The notes below the pieces were generated by a model, which saw only the letters and a program-made list of their open reading frames with translations, made no database searches and was not told the DNA's origin. Below, in pieces: positions 18,237 to 27,400 of a stretch of DNA of 64,000 bases (within the stretch, counting starts at the first letter, position 1; each line of letters starts with the position of its first letter). Source of the DNA: Clostridia bacterium (GTDB lineage Bacteria; Bacillota; Clostridia; Oscillospirales; CAG-382). A program made the position numbers and the translations under genes. Location of the stretch: positions 19,097 to 83,096 of the forward strand of contig JAFYPA010000046.1 of the NCBI GenBank assembly GCA_017560085.1, given 5' to 3'.

Positions 18237-18854
18237 TCATTTCCTTTCACACTGCTTTATAATTTCCTTTATGCCCTCTGCATCTCCGCTTTTCAGCATA
18301 TCCTTCGGGAGCATAAAGCTGCCGCCGCACGCAAGGACATTATCCAATTTTAAATAGCTCTCAACATTTTCAAGCGTAATTCCTCCCGTAGGAACAAATG
18401 ACACGCCCGAAAAGGCTCCTTTATATAAGCTTAATGCCTTTGTTCCGCCCGAGCATTCAGCGGGGAAGAATTTCAGAATTTTATATCCCATCGAGGACAT
18501 TTTCAGAATCTCGCCCGGAGTTGAAGCGCCGGGCAAAAAGGGGATATTTGCTTTTTTGGCTTCCTCGTGCAATTCGTCAAGAAAACCGGGCGAAACAAGG
18601 AAATCCGCACCTGTTTCAATTGCTCTTTTTAAGGTATCTGCCGAATTTACCGTTCCTGCACCGACCGTTAATTCGGGACAGCTTTTCTTGATATAAGAAA
18701 TGGATTCAAATGCGAATGAATTTCTCAAGGTAATTTCCAGAACCTCGGTTTCCGACAAAAACAAGGCTTTGATGATAGTGTCCAGCTCGTCCTTGCTTTC
18801 GGGGCAAACCACGGGGATGATTCCTTTTTTCAACAGTTTACCGTATTTTTCCAT
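18237..18854 (-). CDS. eda: KDPG/KHG aldolase
   Basis: This 205-aa class I aldolase cleaves KDPG to pyruvate and glyceraldehyde-3-phosphate. The Schiff-base lysine is Lys128 in K-I-L-K-F-F-P-A-E and the general acid/base glutamate is Glu40 in V-L-E-I-T-L-R. The phosphate-binding loop P-T-G-G-I is also present. The length is normal for the family. It is directly followed by kdgK, so the two catalyse consecutive steps. The start codon lies inside the end of a short ORF in another frame (18830-18997). Confidence 0.94.
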   Translation of the reverse strand: MEKYGKLLKKGIIPVVCPESKDELDTIIKALFLSETEVLEITLRNSFAFESISYIKKSCPELTVGAGTVNSADTLKRAIETGADFLVSPGFLDELHEEAKKANIPFLPGASTPGEILKMSSMGYKILKFFPAECSGGTKALSLYKGAFSGVSFVPTGGITLENVESYLKLDNVLACGGSFMLPKDMLKSGDAEGIKEIIKQCERK

Positions 18855-18997
18855 AATTCATATACCACCTTTTTATACATTCGTATTTTCTCAGGGTCAA
18901 CAACGGAAGGAATGCTTCCGTTTTCCGTCGTACCGAGGATAATTTTATCGACTTCGCTTGTGTTTTTAAGTACCTTATTTGTTTCGGTGCCTTCCAC
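18830..18997 (-). pseudogene. Short ORF remnant upstream of eda (55 aa)
   Basis: From GTG 18997 to TGA 18830 the minus strand encodes 55 residues with convincing protein-like composition (for example K-I-I-L-G-T-T-E-N-G-S-I-P-S-V-V-D-P and R-M-Y-K-K-V-V-Y-E-L-W). It overlaps the first 25 nt of eda in another frame and lacks a ribosome binding site. The frame stays open back to the GrpB-family stop codon at 19004. It looks like the C-terminal remnant of a gene that once preceded eda, displaced when the GrpB/methyltransferase pair arrived. I do not recognise the family. Confidence 0.4.
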
Positions 18998-19003
18998 GGG
19001 ATT

Positions 19004-19522
19004 TTATTCTACAAGTCCGCAGGCACGGTAAAGCTCGTTTATGCACGGGGATTTGTGCTGTATGTATTTATCTATATCATCGGGGTAAAGCCGTGCCGCC
19101 TCGGTTTTCACTTCGCCGTATTTTTTCATTGCCTCGGGGTTGCTTCTGAGAAAGTCTCTGAAGGCGATATGGCGGTGAAGCTCACGGGAGCTTTTCGGGC
19201 ACACATAAAGATGATGCTTAAAAAGGTGTGGCTTGTCGGAATAATCGAAGGCTTCCCTGCCCTCTATACCGAGATTTCCCTCGTGGATATAGCCTGCTTT
19301 TGCAAGGGCTTCCTTGACATTTTCAAGCACGGAATAATCCTCAATTACCACGTCTATATCAATGCACGGCTTTGCGCAGAGTCCCTCGACGGATGTGCTT
19401 CCGACGTGCTCGATTGCAATACAAAGCTCGCCCAGTGCCGAGGATATTTCCTTTTTTATATCTTCAAATGCGGTTTGCCATTGCTTGCTGTACGGCAGAA
19501 CCGTAACCCTTCTTGTTTTCAT
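19004..19522 (-). CDS. GrpB-family (UPF0157) nucleotidyltransferase-fold protein
   Basis: The protein has 172 aa. The family signature is clear: I-E-H-V-G-S-T-S-V, then C-A-K-P-C-I-D-I-D-V, which resembles the G-S...D-x-D core of nucleotidyltransferases. Family members are small cytoplasmic proteins of unsettled biochemical role, sometimes fused to dephospho-CoA kinase. AAGGAG precedes the ATG. It follows the methyltransferase gene by 16 nt, so the two are co-transcribed; a functional link to the KDG genes downstream is doubtful. Confidence 0.88.
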   Translation of the reverse strand: MKTRRVTVLPYSKQWQTAFEDIKKEISSALGELCIAIEHVGSTSVEGLCAKPCIDIDVVIEDYSVLENVKEALAKAGYIHEGNLGIEGREAFDYSDKPHLFKHHLYVCPKSSRELHRHIAFRDFLRSNPEAMKKYGEVKTEAARLYPDDIDKYIQHKSPCINELYRACGLVE

Positions 19523-19538
19523 TTTGATTCTCCTTGCT

Positions 19539-20135
19539 TTACGGCAGACAAAAAATCAGAATCCGCTCTCTTGTGTCCTTTGCGGGAAAGAGGTCGTTAC
19601 AGGAAATTTCCTCTACGAATTCCGGTGCGTCCGAGGTCATAAGATATGAAACATATTCATCTGATGGGTAATAAAAGAACAGGTAAATCCGTCTCGGTGC
19701 TTCGTAGTAGGACTGCGTTATTTTTGCCATTACTCCGTGAAGTATCTCTGCGGAAAATGGGTTAAAGAAATAACATCCCGTTATATTATGCGGCACCTCA
19801 TACTCCTCTGCACGCGCAAGAATAAATTCGGTATTTGCTCCGTCCCTTGCGGTGGACTTGTTCAGAAGTGCGCTTTTATATATCCGCTCGTCGTACTCTA
19901 TTCCGACAGTCTCCGCTCCCGCTGTGTGGGCGAGAAAGAAGTCGACTCTGCCCTTTCCGCAGCCGTAGTCCAGCACTCTGTCCCCTTTTCGGATATAGCC
20001 GCTGTCTGCCAGTCTTTCAAGGACACTGTAGGGCGTGGGCTCGTAGGGATAGTGATATTCGTCAGCAATTGTGTCGTCTCTGCCGTCGGTTTTTATCTGC
20101 AGGAGCTTTTCCCACTTTTCTTCGGTTGTTGTCAT
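19539..20135 (-). CDS. Class I SAM-dependent methyltransferase
   Basis: The protein has 198 aa. The SAM-binding motif I is D-R-V-L-D-Y-G-C-G-K-G-R (about residues 52-63) and motif II G-I-E-Y-D-E follows. Motif IV reads N-P-F rather than N-P-P-Y and sits in C-Y-F-F-N-P-F. This resembles small RNA- or metabolite-modifying methyltransferases, but the substrate cannot be assigned. It heads the minus-strand run that continues into the GrpB-family gene. Confidence 0.85.
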   Translation of the reverse strand: MTTTEEKWEKLLQIKTDGRDDTIADEYHYPYEPTPYSVLERLADSGYIRKGDRVLDYGCGKGRVDFFLAHTAGAETVGIEYDERIYKSALLNKSTARDGANTEFILARAEEYEVPHNITGCYFFNPFSAEILHGVMAKITQSYYEAPRRIYLFFYYPSDEYVSYLMTSDAPEFVEEISCNDLFPAKDTRERILIFCLP

Positions 20136-20245
20136 TGAATTCCTCTGTGTTTGTATTGTTTTACCGTTTTCAAGGGTATTTTATCACAAAAGAGAGCGGA
20201 AATAAATAGGTTATGTAGAAAATTTACAAGTTTTCATCCTTTGTA

Positions 20246-20274
20246 TTGACATATTTGCAGATTTATGGTAAACT
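20246..20274 (+). promoter_or_regulatory. Promoter of the SLH/beta-helix gene
   Basis: TTGACA (20246-20251), 17-nt spacer, TAAACT (20269-20274). It leaves a 5' leader of about 75 nt before the gene. Confidence 0.7.
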
Positions 20275-20354
20275 TGTTTCATCCAATTTGTGCGTTTTGT
20301 GGCAAAGAACAGCGCACGGATAAAATTCAATTCCAATCATAAGGAGGAAAAGGA

Positions 20355-23300
20355 ATGAAGAAAATTTTGACAGCGGTACTCGCAGTAATGCTTGTTTTCA
20401 GCAGCTTCTGCTTCTGCACGGGCGCGAGTGCGGCAAACGACAAGGCGGAGGGATTGTTATTCTCCTTCAGCTATCAGGACAAAAACAACGGTATCGTTGA
20501 CAGAAAGGGAACAGCGACCGTGGAAAAGATGTCGCTCGACGGCAAAAATGTTCTCAAGGTTGTTCCCGATAAGGAAAACGCAAAGGGCACGAACATTGCG
20601 CTCGACTGCTACTGCCTTACATATTCCGTAAATGATATCAAGGATGCGCGTTATATGACGGTGGAATACAAGTATGAATGCCCCGCAGATTACGAAAATC
20701 TCGGCAAGATGTCAATCACTATGTTCCCCAACGGCGGTGCGCTTAAAACATCGGTTGCGGCTGATTCCATTGGTGACATCAAGAACGGCGAATGGGCTAC
20801 GGCTATATTCAACATTTCAAAGATTTCTTCCGCTCTCAATGAAGATGGTACATTCAAGCAGTTCCATCTTTATCCCTTCAGCAAGGGTGCTAATCCCGTG
20901 AATATGGTTAAGGAGCAGGTAATGTACATCGGTGATGTTTCCTTCTACAGCGTAAACCCCGACCCCAATGTTACCTACACTGTTTCCTTCCGCAAGGGTA
21001 ACCCCAATGCAGAGGGTGCGGATCCCTCACCCCGCACGGTAAAGAGAGGCGAATATTACACACTTCCTCAGCACAACTACACACTTCCCAAGGGTGAGTT
21101 CCTCGGTTGGAGATACTCCGTTGACGAAAAACTTTACCCCGCGGGAACAGAGTTTACCGCTATTGACAACGATGTAAGCTTCACAGCGGAATTTGACGTA
21201 ACTGAGGCTCAGGCAGACTACAAGACACTTCAGTTCACAGCATATCAGAACGGAAGCGTTGACAAGAAGGACAACCTCTCGGTTACAAACGACTCCTTCC
21301 AGGGCAAGGAGGTAGTAAAGATTGTCCCCACTCCCGGCGGAACGGCGGATGCAAAGACAATGACTGTTGACGGCTGGAGCTATGCCAAGGCGGGAATAGA
21401 CCTTGACGTATACAAGTATGTTGTTATCTCCTACTACTTTGACGGCACACTTCCCAAGGAGGCGGGCTTCCGCTTCAATATTCTCCCCAGCGGAGGCATT
21501 CTCACAAAGGCATTCGGTGCGGTAACAGAGCCTATCAAGAGCGGCAGATGGGAATTCGCCGTTGTTGACCTTACGGGTATCGAGGCGAACCTTACTCCCG
21601 ATATGACATCTCATGTTGCAAGACAGATTCACCTTTATGTATTCAACGGTCTTACGGGCGCTGATATGACAGGTGACGAAACACTTTACATAAACAGCCT
21701 TATTTTCTTCAAGGAAAAGCCCGTGCTTAATGTTCACGAGTCCTATATGAAGGGCTATGACGGCGGTCTCTTCAAGCCTCAGGGCAATATGACAAGAGCA
21801 GAGGCTTGTACAATAGTTGCAAGACTTTCTGCAGGTTCCGACGAGCTTGTTCCCGCGGACAAGACCACGGCATTTACGGATGTTCCCGCAGATCAGTGGT
21901 ATCACAAGTATATTTCCTATGTTGAATCTCTCGGTTATCTTAAGAGCTACAGCGGTGCTTTCCTTCCCAACCAGCCTATCACAAGAGCTGAGTTCGTAGA
22001 GCTTGTTTACAATATGGGACTTCTCAAGGATGCGGGCAAGAACGGTACCTTCACAGACGTTGCGGCAGACCATCCCAAGGCTGAGGTTATCGCAGCTGCC
22101 GGCAAGGCAGGACTTGTCAACGGCTACGACAACGGCAACGGTACATTCAGTTTCAAGCCCGATGCTACAATTACAAGAGCAGAGGTCGTAACGGTTATAA
22201 ACAATGCATACGGCAGAACTATTACCGCAGACAAGCTTTCCGAGGATATGAAGTACACCTTCTCCGATGTTGCCAAGGATTTCTGGGCATATGCGGGCAT
22301 TATGGAGGCAACAGTTCCTCACGTTGAAAACGCCGAGGGCTGGATAAGTGCTGTGGTATCTCCCCTTTCCATCTTCGGCGCGGGCGAGGCTGCAATCGAC
22401 TATGCGGCGGGCGAGGCTTACGTTAAGGAGCTTGATGCCATATCCGAAAAGATGAAGGCTGAAATTCTTGCGACAAAGACAACTGTTGAAATCAAGGGTA
22501 CAAAGTACTATGTTTCCAACAACGGTAACGACTCCAACGACGGTAAGAGTCCCGAAACCGCATGGAAGACAATCAAGAAGGTTAACGAATCCAAGTCCAA
22601 GCTCAAGGCAGGCGATGCTATTCTCTTTGAAAGAGGCGGTCTCTGGCGTGAAAGACTTACGGGTGTTACGGGTATTACCTACTCCGCATACGGCGAAGGC
22701 GACAAGCCCAAGCTTTACGGCTCACCCGAAAACGGCGCAGACCCCACAAAGTGGTCACTCCTTGCGGGTACAAGCAACATCTGGGTATATGCTAACGAGC
22801 TTATCGATGTCGGCGGTATTATCTGTGACGGCGGTAAGGTTGTAGGTCTTAAGGAGGTTCCCGACCTTTACGACGGCGAATTCTTCGTAAGAGGCACAAA
22901 GAAGGCAAAGCCCTTTGACATTATCACCGAGCTTAACGAAAACTACGAATTCTTCAGTGATGTACGCAATGCAAGTGCACTTGCAACAACAAAGGGTAAG
23001 CTTTACTTCAAGTGTGACGAGGGCAACCCCGGTGAGCTGTTCAGCCAGATTGAATTCAACATCAAGGGCAATGTTATTTCCAATGGTAACGCAACCGATA
23101 CTCACTACGACAATCTCTGCATTATGTACACCGGTACACACGGTATCGGCTCCGGCACAACAAAGAATCTTACCGTTACAAACTGTGAAATCGGCTGGAT
23201 CGGCGGTACAATTCAGACCTACAGCAACAACGCGGTAACAAGACTCGGTAACGGTGTTGAAATCTACGGCGGATGCGACGGCTACATTGTAGACAACAAC

Positions 23301-23861
23301 TACATCTATCAGTGCTACGATGCGGGCGCAACACACCAGTACAAGGGCGGTACAAACGATATCTCCATGTACAACATCGTATACAGCAACAACCTTATTG
23401 AGGACTGTATCTACTCCATCGAGTACTTCAACAGCGACCCCGCAAGCGGTAAGGCACTCCGTGACGGTAAGAACTTTGTAATCAAGGACAACGTTATGAG
23501 ACGTGCGGGCTACGGCTGGGGTAATCAGAGACCCGACAGCAACGTATCCTCTCATGTTAAGGGCTGGTCAAGCAGAAACGAGTACGAAAAGGGTACATAC
23601 ATCATCTCCGACAACATCTTTGACAGATGCTCCTGGAAGATGTTCCAGACTACCGCAACATATGCGGCTTGGTGTCCTATCTACAGAGACAACACCTACG
23701 TTCAGTATATCGGCGGCGGATTTGCAGAGCACAAGGATCTCAGCATCACCTTCGACAGCTTCGCAGATGCCGTTATAAAGAACGATCTCGGCGATGCGGG
23801 AGCAAAGGTTTACTTCCTTCCCGAAAGCTACAAGCACGACGGATTCCTTACAAGAGGCTAA
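20355..23861 (+). CDS. SLH/beta-helix surface protein (1168 aa)
   Basis: This is an exported protein with signal peptide (residues 1-27). Two carbohydrate-binding-like beta modules (about 28-200 and 285-450) flank a Listeria-Bacteroides repeat (about 200-280, ending G-W-R-Y...F-T-A-E-F). Three SLH domains occupy the middle (about 455-625), and a right-handed parallel beta-helix of the pectate-lyase-like type fills the C terminus (about 710-1168), opening with Y-Y-V-S-N-N-G-N-D and S-P-E-T-A-W-K-T. The C-terminal half is a clear paralogue of the one in the gene at 38493. It is probably a polysaccharide lyase or glycan-binding surface protein; no catalytic residues can be assigned with confidence. 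Confidence 0.9.
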   Translation: MKKILTAVLAVMLVFSSFCFCTGASAANDKAEGLLFSFSYQDKNNGIVDRKGTATVEKMSLDGKNVLKVVPDKENAKGTNIALDCYCLTYSVNDIKDARYMTVEYKYECPADYENLGKMSITMFPNGGALKTSVAADSIGDIKNGEWATAIFNISKISSALNEDGTFKQFHLYPFSKGANPVNMVKEQVMYIGDVSFYSVNPDPNVTYTVSFRKGNPNAEGADPSPRTVKRGEYYTLPQHNYTLPKGEFLGWRYSVDEKLYPAGTEFTAIDNDVSFTAEFDVTEAQADYKTLQFTAYQNGSVDKKDNLSVTNDSFQGKEVVKIVPTPGGTADAKTMTVDGWSYAKAGIDLDVYKYVVISYYFDGTLPKEAGFRFNILPSGGILTKAFGAVTEPIKSGRWEFAVVDLTGIEANLTPDMTSHVARQIHLYVFNGLTGADMTGDETLYINSLIFFKEKPVLNVHESYMKGYDGGLFKPQGNMTRAEACTIVARLSAGSDELVPADKTTAFTDVPADQWYHKYISYVESLGYLKSYSGAFLPNQPITRAEFVELVYNMGLLKDAGKNGTFTDVAADHPKAEVIAAAGKAGLVNGYDNGNGTFSFKPDATITRAEVVTVINNAYGRTITADKLSEDMKYTFSDVAKDFWAYAGIMEATVPHVENAEGWISAVVSPLSIFGAGEAAIDYAAGEAYVKELDAISEKMKAEILATKTTVEIKGTKYYVSNNGNDSNDGKSPETAWKTIKKVNESKSKLKAGDAILFERGGLWRERLTGVTGITYSAYGEGDKPKLYGSPENGADPTKWSLLAGTSNIWVYANELIDVGGIICDGGKVVGLKEVPDLYDGEFFVRGTKKAKPFDIITELNENYEFFSDVRNASALATTKGKLYFKCDEGNPGELFSQIEFNIKGNVISNGNATDTHYDNLCIMYTGTHGIGSGTTKNLTVTNCEIGWIGGTIQTYSNNAVTRLGNGVEIYGGCDGYIVDNNYIYQCYDAGATHQYKGGTNDISMYNIVYSNNLIEDCIYSIEYFNSDPASGKALRDGKNFVIKDNVMRRAGYGWGNQRPDSNVSSHVKGWSSRNEYEKGTYIISDNIFDRCSWKMFQTTATYAAWCPIYRDNTYVQYIGGGFAEHKDLSITFDSFADAVIKNDLGDAGAKVYFLPESYKHDGFLTRG

Positions 23862-23880
23862 AGCACAGGCATAGAGATTT

Positions 23881-23913
23881 CCCCCACGGGTGAAGGCTTC
23901 ATCTGTGGGGGGG
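23881..23913 (+). terminator. Strong hairpin terminator
   Basis: A stem of CCCCCAC (23881-23887) with GTGGGGG, plus an inner TGAAG/CTTCA helix, is followed by ATTTTAG. It ends the SLH/beta-helix transcript. Confidence 0.75.
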
Positions 23914-23922
23914 ATTTTAGGG

Positions 23923-23947
23923 AATTCACAATTCACAATGCACAATT
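23923..23947. repeat. Short dispersed repeat (AATTCACAATGCACAAT family)
   Basis: AATTCACAATTCACAATGCACAA lies directly before the ribosome binding site of the GNAT gene; it is the same family as 5797-5828 and 8728-8790. Confidence 0.65.
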
Positions 23948-23962
23948 AGAGGAGTAGAGGCT

Positions 23963-24364
23963 ATGAAATTTACTACAGATGAAAAGGATACGGAATTTGT
24001 TCGGGATGCACTTTATGCGTTCAACCGTGAGATTGTTGGGAATGATGGGCATACACCGCTTAACATTGTTGAAGAGGATTCTGACGGTAATATAATAGGC
24101 GGTATACTCGGTGGCACTTACTGGGGCTGGATGTATATTGATATTCTTTGGGTGCAGGAAAATCACAGGAGATGCGGGCTTGGCTCAAGGCTTGTTTCCA
24201 TGGCGGAGGATGAGGCACGGAAGAGGGGCTGTCATCACGTTCACGTGGATACGATGAGCTGGCAGGCACCCGGATTTTACAAAAAGCTTGGGTACGAGCT
24301 TATCGGAATGTTGCCGGATATTCCCAAGGGTAATGAGAAGTATTTGTTTATCAAGGCGTTATAA
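23963..24364 (+). CDS. GNAT-family N-acetyltransferase
   Basis: The protein has 133 aa. The acetyl-CoA pyrophosphate loop is visible as R-R-C-G-L-G-S-R-L (about residues 70-78), preceded by the central strand W-V-Q-E-N and followed by the F-Y-K-K-L-G-Y-E motif of the last helix/strand. Small single-domain GNAT proteins acetylate metabolites or protein amino groups; the acceptor is unknown. It has the ribosome binding site GAGGAG and stands alone between two very large surface-protein genes. Confidence 0.9.
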   Translation: MKFTTDEKDTEFVRDALYAFNREIVGNDGHTPLNIVEEDSDGNIIGGILGGTYWGWMYIDILWVQENHRRCGLGSRLVSMAEDEARKRGCHHVHVDTMSWQAPGFYKKLGYELIGMLPDIPKGNEKYLFIKAL

Positions 24365-24417
24365 TCCGATTGAATTTCAAGGAAAGCTTTTTCTCCGACA
24401 CACTAAACAGCAAAAGC

Positions 24418-24450
24418 AAGAAGACTACACCGCTTCGGTATAGTCTTCTT
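24418..24450. terminator. Bidirectional terminator
   Basis: The 10-bp stem AAGAAGACTA / TAGTCTTCTT, extended by further inner pairs, is flanked by T runs. It separates the GNAT gene from the convergent giant gene. Confidence 0.85.
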
Positions 24451-24469
24451 TTAGTTTTACTTATTCAGC

Positions 24470-27400
24470 TTATTCGGCAAGCTTTTGCTTTGCTTCGCCT
24501 CTGCCGGAAAGGGGTACAATGTCTTCTCTGTAGATTTTGTTGTTTGAGGAGTAGTAGATTGTTACCTTTGCACGGAGGGAGGTGATTTCCACAACTGCGT
24601 GCTTCTGGGATGTCATGGAAACGTCGTAGTCGTAGATTTCGTTGTAGCGGCGGAGTGAGTAAGGAGCATCGTGCTCGTGGCCGTTGAAGTAGAGCTTGAT
24701 GTCGTACTTTTCACATACCGAGGCTATCTTTCCGAGACCGGTTTCGGGGAGCATCGGCGAGCCTACCTGCTGTGACATTCCCCAGTGGTTGTAGAGGATG
24801 ATGTGCTTTGCGCCCTCGGCGTTTGCTTCTATTATGGAGTCCTCAACGAATTTAACCATCGCATCGTCTACCTTACCGTAGGAGAAGTAGCTTGCATATG
24901 TTCCCGAATATGCGTAATCGTGGAGAGGATATCCGCCGTAGTTTGTGAAGAATGCTATGTGCGCTACCTTTTCGCCCTTTTCGTTTTCCGTGTACCACAG
25001 ACCGTTCTTGATGAATCTTATCTTAAGGTCGCCGTTTGCATCAAGCTGACCTGCTATCGGGTCGTGGTTACCGCAGATTTCGTAGTGAGGAATCTTGCCC
25101 TCTGCCCTGCCCTCTATCGGGTTTACGGGGTCACAGATATCAAGGTTCTTCATTTCCTCGAGGTATACGGCATAGTCTGCGGCGTAGGTGTTTGCGTATC
25201 CGTCGTCTATGTTGTCACCGAGAGAAACTATAAAGTCAAGAGGATTTTCTTCGTGGATTCTTTCGAAGTTGTCAAAGGTGTTGTGCAGCCAGTCGTAGTT
25301 TGCCCAGTTGTATCTTTCACCGATGTGGCTGTCGGACATTACGCCGAATCGTGCGAGCACTGACCATTCACCCTCGAAGGATGCTCCGCTCTTTACCTCT
25401 ACGCTCGCCGCACCGTCAAAGCCCTCACTGCTCTTTCCGAGAATCTTTTCACAAAGGTCGAGGCACGCCATTTCGGCACTCTGCTCGTCACCGTAGAATA
25501 CATAGAACTTGCCGTTCTCCTCATATACCTTGTACTTTTCAGCCTCAGTTACGGGGCTTTCTCTTCTGTTGGTGGAGCCTACGAGAATTTCATAATCGAA
25601 CTTTTCTTCGGCATCTGTTACTATTTCGAGACCGTAGCCTGAAATTTCCGCTATATAGTCGTAGATGTACTGTGCATACTCGGAGGCGATTTCGTCGTTT
25701 TCCGCTGTGACTATTCTGTAATTTCCTATGGATACTCCGCCCACCGTGATTGAGGCAAGGTCGTAGTCTCTTGTGTGGTTTGTTCTTGAGGGAAGGCGGT
25801 ATTTGCCGTCCTTTGCGTATTCGTTTTCAATAAAGGAGGTCGCGTTTGCAAGTGCCTTTTCGCTTCCGCCGGTAACGGTAACCGTGCTTCCGGATACGGA
25901 AATGCTCCAGTCGTCTACCTTGTAGTTTTCTCTGTCAACTACGGCTTCAAGAGTTACTCCGGATACCGTTGCTCTTACTCCCGACTTTACAATCGCAAGG
26001 TCGGATACATTTATTACGCCGTCCTCGTTAAGGTCAATGGCGTTTATGTATTCGGAAAGCGGGAAATCCTTTGAGAAGCCCTTGAGGACTCTTGTGAAGT
26101 CATCAATATCCACAATGCCGTCTCCGACTCCGCTTGCGTCAAGTGTGTCGCCTGCGTACATTACGATTTCGGGAATCTCACCGCCGTCCGTCACCGTAAG
26201 AGGAACAAGTCTTGTAAGATAGCCGTTCTTCATTACCTTGACTGTGTAATTGCCGGGGATAATATCCGAGGTAAAGGAGAATGTTCTTCTTTCGGAACCG
26301 TCACTCTCAAGCACCTTGAATTCAACGGCATCTCCCGCTTCATCAAGAATATAAAGCTTGAGATAATCGTATTTCGCGCCTGTTCCGCTTTCTCTGCCCT
26401 CAAGGGTTACCTTGCCCGAGATTTTAACCTCGTCGCTCTTTACGCCCTTGTAGAAGCTTGCGCTGACATATGCACTCTCTCCGTCCGCAAGAGCCGTGTA
26501 GCCCTCGAAGGGAGAAACGATTTCATCGGTTGTGCGCATTTCAATCTGATTGTAGCCCATTCCCCAGGAGCTGAAGTACATCATTATTCTTGCAACTCTG
26601 ATTCTGCCGTTTGTGGCATTAACGGGAGCTTCGCTTGTCCACTTGTATTCAATGTAGGGTGTGGTGAAGTACTGAAGTCCGGGCGTGCCCGAATTTCCGC
26701 TGACAACGGGAGCGTCCACGGTCGAGTTGATTCCGTCCTGCGGAACATTTCCAAGGTAGTAAAGGAACTTGTTGTCCGTGTTAAGCTTGAAGGAGCCCGA
26801 GCTTGCAACCGCATTTTCAAGGTATACGTCGATAACATATCTTCTGAAGCTGTTTCTTGTGCCCGTGTAGTTTTCGGGGTCGCCTCTGTAGTAGGTGTCA
26901 ACAATATATGCGGGACCGCTTGTTGCTATGGCGTAAAGGGTTGTGTCCTTTTCGGCTGTGTGGTTGAGCTTGCCTGTTACGGCATCGGGATTTTCGCTCC
27001 AGCCGATGAAGGTTGAAGAGCCGAGTGTGAGCTTTTCAAGGATTATGTTTTCACCGTTGTATTCTTCAATTGCTTCGGGAACGGTTATGTCGTTTCCGTT
27101 GGCGTCAAAGGTGATTGTGTATTTGGGTGCTTCCGTCCAGATGGCGGTGAGCGTTATGTTCTTATCGGGCATTGTTATTGTACCTTCCGTGTATGTATCT
27201 GTTCCGTCTGTCCATCCTCCGAAGATATATCCGTAGCGGTATATATCCGTGGGAATTTCCACTTCCGTGCCGTTTTCGTACCATGCTGTGGAGTCTTCGT
27301 CCGTGCCTGTTACGAGAGTGAGACTTCTCATTGCGGTATTGGTAAATTCCACAGTGTACTCACCGTAGGATTCGGGGGTGAAGTATGCCTTGCCGTCTGT

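Noticed and set aside
21027..22322. 431-aa antisense ORF, with similar long antisense ORFs at 3119-3820, 4904-5743, 22755-23555 and 48664-49458
   Set aside because: Their Val/Cys/Leu-rich translations mirror codon bias of the large genes on the other strand; none has a start signal or domain.
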